A stretch of DNA of 64,000 nucleotides, from positions 1 through 64,000 of the forward strand of contig CAYLHS010000002.1 in NCBI GenBank assembly GCA_964383535.1, in the 5' to 3' direction. This stretch comes from CAYLHS01 sp964383535. Its GTDB lineage: Bacteria; Actinomycetota; Acidimicrobiia; Spongiisociales; UBA4744. A program made the position numbers and the translations under genes. Under the pieces are notes generated by a model that worked only from the letters and a program-made list of their open reading frames with translations, ran no database searches and was not told where the DNA came from. Positions 60,507 through 64,000 of this stretch are shown in pieces (position 1 is the stretch's first letter; each line of letters starts with the position of its first letter).

Positions 60507-61163
60507 CTACCCGAGGGCCGCCCGGTCGGCAACGAGGACGGCATGAAGTGCGTCAACGCGGCCGGCGGGGATCGACCGGTCTTTCGCAAGGAGCCGTGAC
60601 GTGGCCGTTTGCTTGCTCGCGCCGGCAACGAGCCACACCACCTGTCGAGTCGCCGCAAGTGCCGGATAGGTGAGCGTCATCCTCCTGTGCCCCATGTAGG
60701 CGCCGCCGGTGAGCGCCACTCGACGGTCACGAACGTCGAGCACCGTGTCGCCCGGAACCAACGACGCTGTGTGCCCGTCGTCGCCGAGTCCCAGATGGAT
60801 CACGTCGAAGCGGTCGGGCAGTGTCGACGCGTACCAGCCACACGCCGCCTCCAGGTCGTCGGCGTCGACCGGCATCGGTTCGATCGTCGCGCCATCGGGC
60901 AGCGACTGGACCAGATGTCCGAGATTCCGGTCCGGATCGTCTCTGGGAACGATCCGCTCATCCACCTGAAAGAAGGTCGTCTGCTCCCAAGGGAACACGG
61001 CATGCTCTCGAAGCCGACGAAACATCGGCCATGGTGTGTGGCCGCCGCTGACTGCGATCGTGAACGTCCCTCGCTCCGCCACCGACCTGCGGGCTGTCTC
61101 GGCGACCAGATCTGCTGCGTACTCGGCCGCCGCCTCGGCGGTGGCCTCCGCATGGACGTCCAC
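60507..61163 (-). CDS. pgl: 6-phosphogluconolactonase
   Basis: 218 residues. AVSGGHTPWPMFRRL, FFQVDERIVPRDDPDRN and HLGLGDDGHTASLVPGD are the DevB/Pgl blocks. It hydrolyses 6-phosphogluconolactone to 6-phosphogluconate. The frame extends far upstream as shadow; GTG 61163, 2 bp after the gnd stop with AGGA upstream, is the likely start. Last gene of pgi-gnd-pgl. Confidence 0.92.
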   Translation of the reverse strand: MDVHAEATAEAAAEYAADLVAETARRSVAERGTFTIAVSGGHTPWPMFRRLREHAVFPWEQTTFFQVDERIVPRDDPDRNLGHLVQSLPDGATIEPMPVDADDLEAACGWYASTLPDRFDVIHLGLGDDGHTASLVPGDTVLDVRDRRVALTGGAYMGHRRMTLTYPALAATRQVVWLVAGASKQTATSRLLAKDRSIPAGRVDALHAVLVADRAALG

Positions 61164-61165
61164 GT

Positions 61166-62197
61166 TCAGTCCTGCTTCTCGTCGTGGCCGCCGAACTGCT
61201 GCCGCATCGCGGACAAGGCCCTGTTGGCGAAATCGGCCAAGCCGCGAGACGCGAACCGCTCCTGGAGCGCTGTCGTGATGACCGGCGCGGGAACGCCCTC
61301 TTCGATACTCGCGATTGCCGTCCAGCGACCCTCGCCCGAGTCGGAGACCCGCCCCTCGAACTCGGAAAGTTCGGGATCCTCTGCAAGGGCGTTGGCGGTG
61401 AGATCGACGAGCCACGAACTGATCACCGCGCCCCGCCGCCACACCTCCGCGACCTCGGATACGTCGATGCGGTACTGGTATGCGGCCGGGTCTCGCAGTG
61501 GTGCTGTCTCGGCATCGACATCCGTTGTGTGCATCCCCGCGTCGGCACCGTTGATGATGGCGAGCCCTTCGGCGATCGAGGCCATCATGCCGTACTCGAC
61601 ACCGTTGTGGACCATCTTCACGAAGTGTCCTGCACCGGCCGGCCCACAGTGGTGATAGCCGTCGGGCGCGGTCCCATCGGTACGAGTCCTTCTGGGAGTC
61701 GGCTCTGCGGCCGCCTTGCCCGGAGCTATCGACTTGAAGATCGGATCGAGATGCCGAACGGGCTCGTCGTCGCCACCGATCATGAGGCTGTATCCGCGTT
61801 CGAGCCCCCACACGCCCCCGCTCGTGCCGCAGTCTACGAAATGAATCCCTTTCGCCTTCAGATCGGCGTGTCGAGTGATGTCGTCGCGGTAGTACGAGTT
61901 CCCGCCGTCGACGATGATGTCGCCCGGCTCCAGGAGGGCATCGAGATGGTCGACGACCGTGCCCACCACGGCAGCGGGCACCATCACCCATACGGCCCTC
62001 GGGGCCGTCAGTGCTGCCGCGAACTCCTCCAGGGACGTGGCCCCCTGAATGCCTTCCTTCTGGAGTGCTGCGACGGCGTCGGCATTCACGTCGAACACGA
62101 CGCAGTGGTGTCCGTCGGCGGTCAGCCGCCGGACGATGTTCGCGCCCATGCGCCCCAGTCCGATCATTCCGAGTTGCATGGGTCGGTCGGTACTCAT
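61166..62197 (-). CDS. gnd: 6-phosphogluconate dehydrogenase, decarboxylating, short (GndA/YqeC-like) type
   Basis: 343 residues, the short bacterial form. GMIGLGRMGANIVRRL (nucleotide fold), VDGGNSYYRDDI, FVDCGTSGGVWGLERGYSLM and HCGPAGAGHFVKMVHNGVEYGMM are all present. Oxidative decarboxylation of 6-phosphogluconate to ribulose-5-phosphate; short forms often prefer NAD. ATG 62197 overlaps the pgi stop (ATGA). Confidence 0.95.
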   Translation of the reverse strand: MSTDRPMQLGMIGLGRMGANIVRRLTADGHHCVVFDVNADAVAALQKEGIQGATSLEEFAAALTAPRAVWVMVPAAVVGTVVDHLDALLEPGDIIVDGGNSYYRDDITRHADLKAKGIHFVDCGTSGGVWGLERGYSLMIGGDDEPVRHLDPIFKSIAPGKAAAEPTPRRTRTDGTAPDGYHHCGPAGAGHFVKMVHNGVEYGMMASIAEGLAIINGADAGMHTTDVDAETAPLRDPAAYQYRIDVSEVAEVWRRGAVISSWLVDLTANALAEDPELSEFEGRVSDSGEGRWTAIASIEEGVPAPVITTALQERFASRGLADFANRALSAMRQQFGGHDEKQD

Positions 62198-63822
62198 GAT
62201 GTCTCCTTTTGCAGCGCGAGATAGCGCGTGATGAGGTTGTTGGTCGACGCGTCGAACGCAGGCTCCTGCTCGCCCTTGAGCATGGGAGCGATCTGCACCG
62301 CGAGTGTCTTGCCCAACTCAACGCCCCACTGATCGAACGAGTCGATCCTCCACAAGGTGCCCTGTGTGAACACACTGTGCTCGTACAGGGCGACGAGCGT
62401 TCCGAGGCGGTACGGGTCGAGGACCTTGGCCATGATCACAGTTGTCGGCCGGTTCCCGGGCATGACCCTGTGTGGGACGATCGCCGGATCGGTCCCTTCG
62501 GCCCGAACCTCTTCGGCGGTCTTGCCGAACGCGAGGGCTCGGGCTTGAGCGAGCATGTTTGCCATCAGCAGATCCTGCCGCTCCCCTTGCGGTGACATGG
62601 CGAAGCCGATCAGGTCGACGGGGATAGCCGTTGTGCCTTGATGCAGGAGCTGGAAGAAGCTGTGCTGCCCGTTGGTTCCCGGTTCCCCCCAGTAGACCGG
62701 GCCGGTATCCCATGAGACAGGGCTCCCTTCGGCGGTGACCCGTTTGCCGTTGGATTCCATAGTGAGCTGCTGGAGGTAGGCGGGGAACCGGTGCAAGTAC
62801 TGAGCGTAGGGGATGACCGCTGCCGACTGGACACCAAAGAAGTTGCGGTACCAAACCGCCAACATCCCCATCAGTACGGGGAGGTTCCGCTCGAACGGGG
62901 TCGTTCGGAAGTGCTCATCCATGGCGTGGAATCCGGCAAGCATCTCGCGGAATCGCTTCGGTCCGATGGCGATCATGGTCGACAATCCGATTGCGGAATC
63001 CATCGAGTAGCGGCCGCCGACCCAGTCCCAGAACCCGAACATGTGGTCGGTGTCGATGCCGAACGCGTTGACCCTCTCTTCATTGGTGGAGACGGCGACG
63101 AAGTGCTTCGCAACCGAGTCCGGCCCAAGTGCATCCACGATCCAGTCCCGCGCTCTGGACGCATTGGTCATCGTCTCGAGTGTTCCGAACGTCTTCGAGG
63201 CAACGATGAAGAGGGTCTCGGCGGGATCGGAACCGCTGATGGCCTCGTGGAGATCGGTGGTATCGACGTTCGACACGAACCGGAAATGGAGGCCGCGCCT
63301 GGCGTAAGCACGCAGCGCCTCGTGCGCCATGACCGGACCGAGATCGGATCCGCCGATTCCGATGTTGATGATGCTCCGGATGGGACGGCCCGTCGCGCCC
63401 TTCCATGTACCCGATCTGATCTCGTCGGCGAAGGCCGCCATCCTGTCGAGCGTCTCGTGCACCTCGGCCACGACATCGACTCCATCGACGACCAACGTCG
63501 CGTCTCGCGGGAGGCGGAGAGCCGTATGGAGCACAGATCGCCCTTCCGACACGTTGATTCGGGCGCCGGAGAACATCGCATCGATCCGTTCTGCGAGGCC
63601 GGCCTCGCGGGCAAGTTCCACCAACGATGCGAGTGCATGAGCATCGACCAGATGCTTCGAGAAGTCGGCAGCGAGGCCTACGGCCTCAACGGTCATCCGC
63701 TGGACGCGGTCGGGATCGCTCGCGAAGAGATCGCGCAGGTCGCGTGGCGCCAGCCGGTCGTAATGTGCGTTGAGGTCCTTCCAGGCGGCGAGGTCGGTGG
63801 GAAACGAGGGCTCCGTAGTCAT
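62194..63822 (-). CDS. pgi: glucose-6-phosphate isomerase
   Basis: 542 residues. INIGIGGSDLGPVMAHEAL, SKTFGTLETMTNA, GGRYSMDSAIGLS, GTNGQHSFFQLLHQGT and the C-terminal SFDQWGVELGK are the PGI signatures. It interconverts glucose-6-phosphate and fructose-6-phosphate, the branch point toward the pentose phosphate genes downstream. ATG 63822 has AAGGAA 9 nt upstream. First gene of the visible operon; zwf is not in the window. Confidence 0.96.
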   Translation of the reverse strand: MTTEPSFPTDLAAWKDLNAHYDRLAPRDLRDLFASDPDRVQRMTVEAVGLAADFSKHLVDAHALASLVELAREAGLAERIDAMFSGARINVSEGRSVLHTALRLPRDATLVVDGVDVVAEVHETLDRMAAFADEIRSGTWKGATGRPIRSIINIGIGGSDLGPVMAHEALRAYARRGLHFRFVSNVDTTDLHEAISGSDPAETLFIVASKTFGTLETMTNASRARDWIVDALGPDSVAKHFVAVSTNEERVNAFGIDTDHMFGFWDWVGGRYSMDSAIGLSTMIAIGPKRFREMLAGFHAMDEHFRTTPFERNLPVLMGMLAVWYRNFFGVQSAAVIPYAQYLHRFPAYLQQLTMESNGKRVTAEGSPVSWDTGPVYWGEPGTNGQHSFFQLLHQGTTAIPVDLIGFAMSPQGERQDLLMANMLAQARALAFGKTAEEVRAEGTDPAIVPHRVMPGNRPTTVIMAKVLDPYRLGTLVALYEHSVFTQGTLWRIDSFDQWGVELGKTLAVQIAPMLKGEQEPAFDASTNNLITRYLALQKETS

Positions 63823-64000
63823 GGGACGATTCCTTGGTCGAAGGCGTGGTTCGTGGCTCCACCCTGGCCAGCGAATCTTACCCAGCAGGGTTCTCTCGGA
63901 GATTCAAGGAGGGTTCATCCCCCGTTCTCCTGCCGTTCACGTGTGCCACGTACCGTGTGCTCAAGTGAAGGATGTGAGTCTCTCCTCCACCTGATGGGAC
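63823..64000. other. upstream region of pgi to the window end
   Basis: No complete gene. On the minus strand TAAGAT (63875-63880) is a candidate -10 box for pgi with a leader of about 45 nt, but no -35 at proper spacing is visible. Confidence 0.35.

Noticed and set aside
63823..64000. Strong promoter for pgi
   Set aside because: TTGAAT and TAAGAT are present, but 21 bp apart, too far for a normal promoter; only the -10 was kept as a weak candidate.
1..64000. Prophage, defence island, CRISPR-Cas, toxin-antitoxin or tRNA genes
   Set aside because: No integrase, Cas, restriction, toxin-antitoxin pair or tRNA-like cloverleaf was found on either strand by inspection. The PIN domain at 4017 is part of PhoH2, not a VapC toxin.

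Overview
The window is about 64 kb of continuous, high-GC bacterial chromosome with roughly 60 protein genes, tightly packed on both strands. I see no rRNA, tRNA, CRISPR array, prophage or intact insertion sequence. The gene set points to an actinomycete (Actinomycetota). It holds a luciferase-like oxidoreductase of an F420-type group, an ArsC of the single-Cys N-x-G-R-S-Q type, a BON+OmpA protein like mycobacterial OmpATb/ArfA, a PIN-PhoH fusion, a baeRF-family protein, and many lipoproteins with Thr/Ser-rich linkers. The last trait is common in Acidimicrobiia-like lineages, but the class is only a guess. About twenty start codons sit 6-8 nt downstream of a TANNNT -10 box, so leaderless mRNAs appear to be very common. 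I used this to choose several starts.

Layout: 0-8.8 kb holds the kup 3' part, an LLM oxidoreductase, a secreted transglycosylase-like protein, a helix-hairpin-helix protein, PIN-PhoH, an NCS1 permease divergent from rlmN, and a LysM/M23 endopeptidase. 8.9-18.3 kb holds a DUF885 protein, a GH1 glycosidase, ferredoxin-NADP reductase, MaeB-type malic enzyme, a GCS2-type ligase, a small lipoprotein, DUF5698 and TSUP membrane proteins. 18.4-28.9 kb holds an HtrA-like protease, two ClC proteins, AMMECR1, an esterase, a CREST-like membrane protein, a serpin and a GATase.

29.0-32.1 kb is the clearest regulatory system. A leaderless 22-codon leader peptide rich in Phe and Tyr codons, followed by a strong hairpin, precedes DAHP synthase-chorismate mutase, prephenate dehydrogenase and prephenate dehydratase. 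This is a self-contained entry-to-Phe/Tyr operon that looks controlled by ribosome-mediated attenuation. It is followed by an arsenic pair (ArsR-phosphatase fusion plus ArsC) behind a large inverted-repeat operator, modABC, a CNNM/CorC protein, a baeRF family 3 protein, a DUF3298 lipoprotein, a secreted GH13 enzyme and exonuclease III.

42.5-47 kb is a probable compatible-solute locus: a sucrose-phosphate-phosphatase-like HAD enzyme, a sucrose-phosphate-synthase-like GT4, a DUF4922 (HIT/GalT-like) nucleotidyltransferase, and a convergent second GT4 resembling mannosylfructose-phosphate synthase. 47-64 kb holds a pterin dehydratase, DUF2237, a DEAD-box helicase fused to an RRM, PEP carboxykinase, a TetR regulator with an internal triple repeat ahead of a heterodimeric ABC exporter, a PadR regulator, a BON-OmpA/solute-binding lipoprotein pair, and a pgi-gnd-pgl sugar-phosphate operon. 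Short intergenic repeats of two kinds (about 120-bp elements with GTANNNCGTA-like ends, and heptanucleotide arrays) are the only signs of repeat activity.
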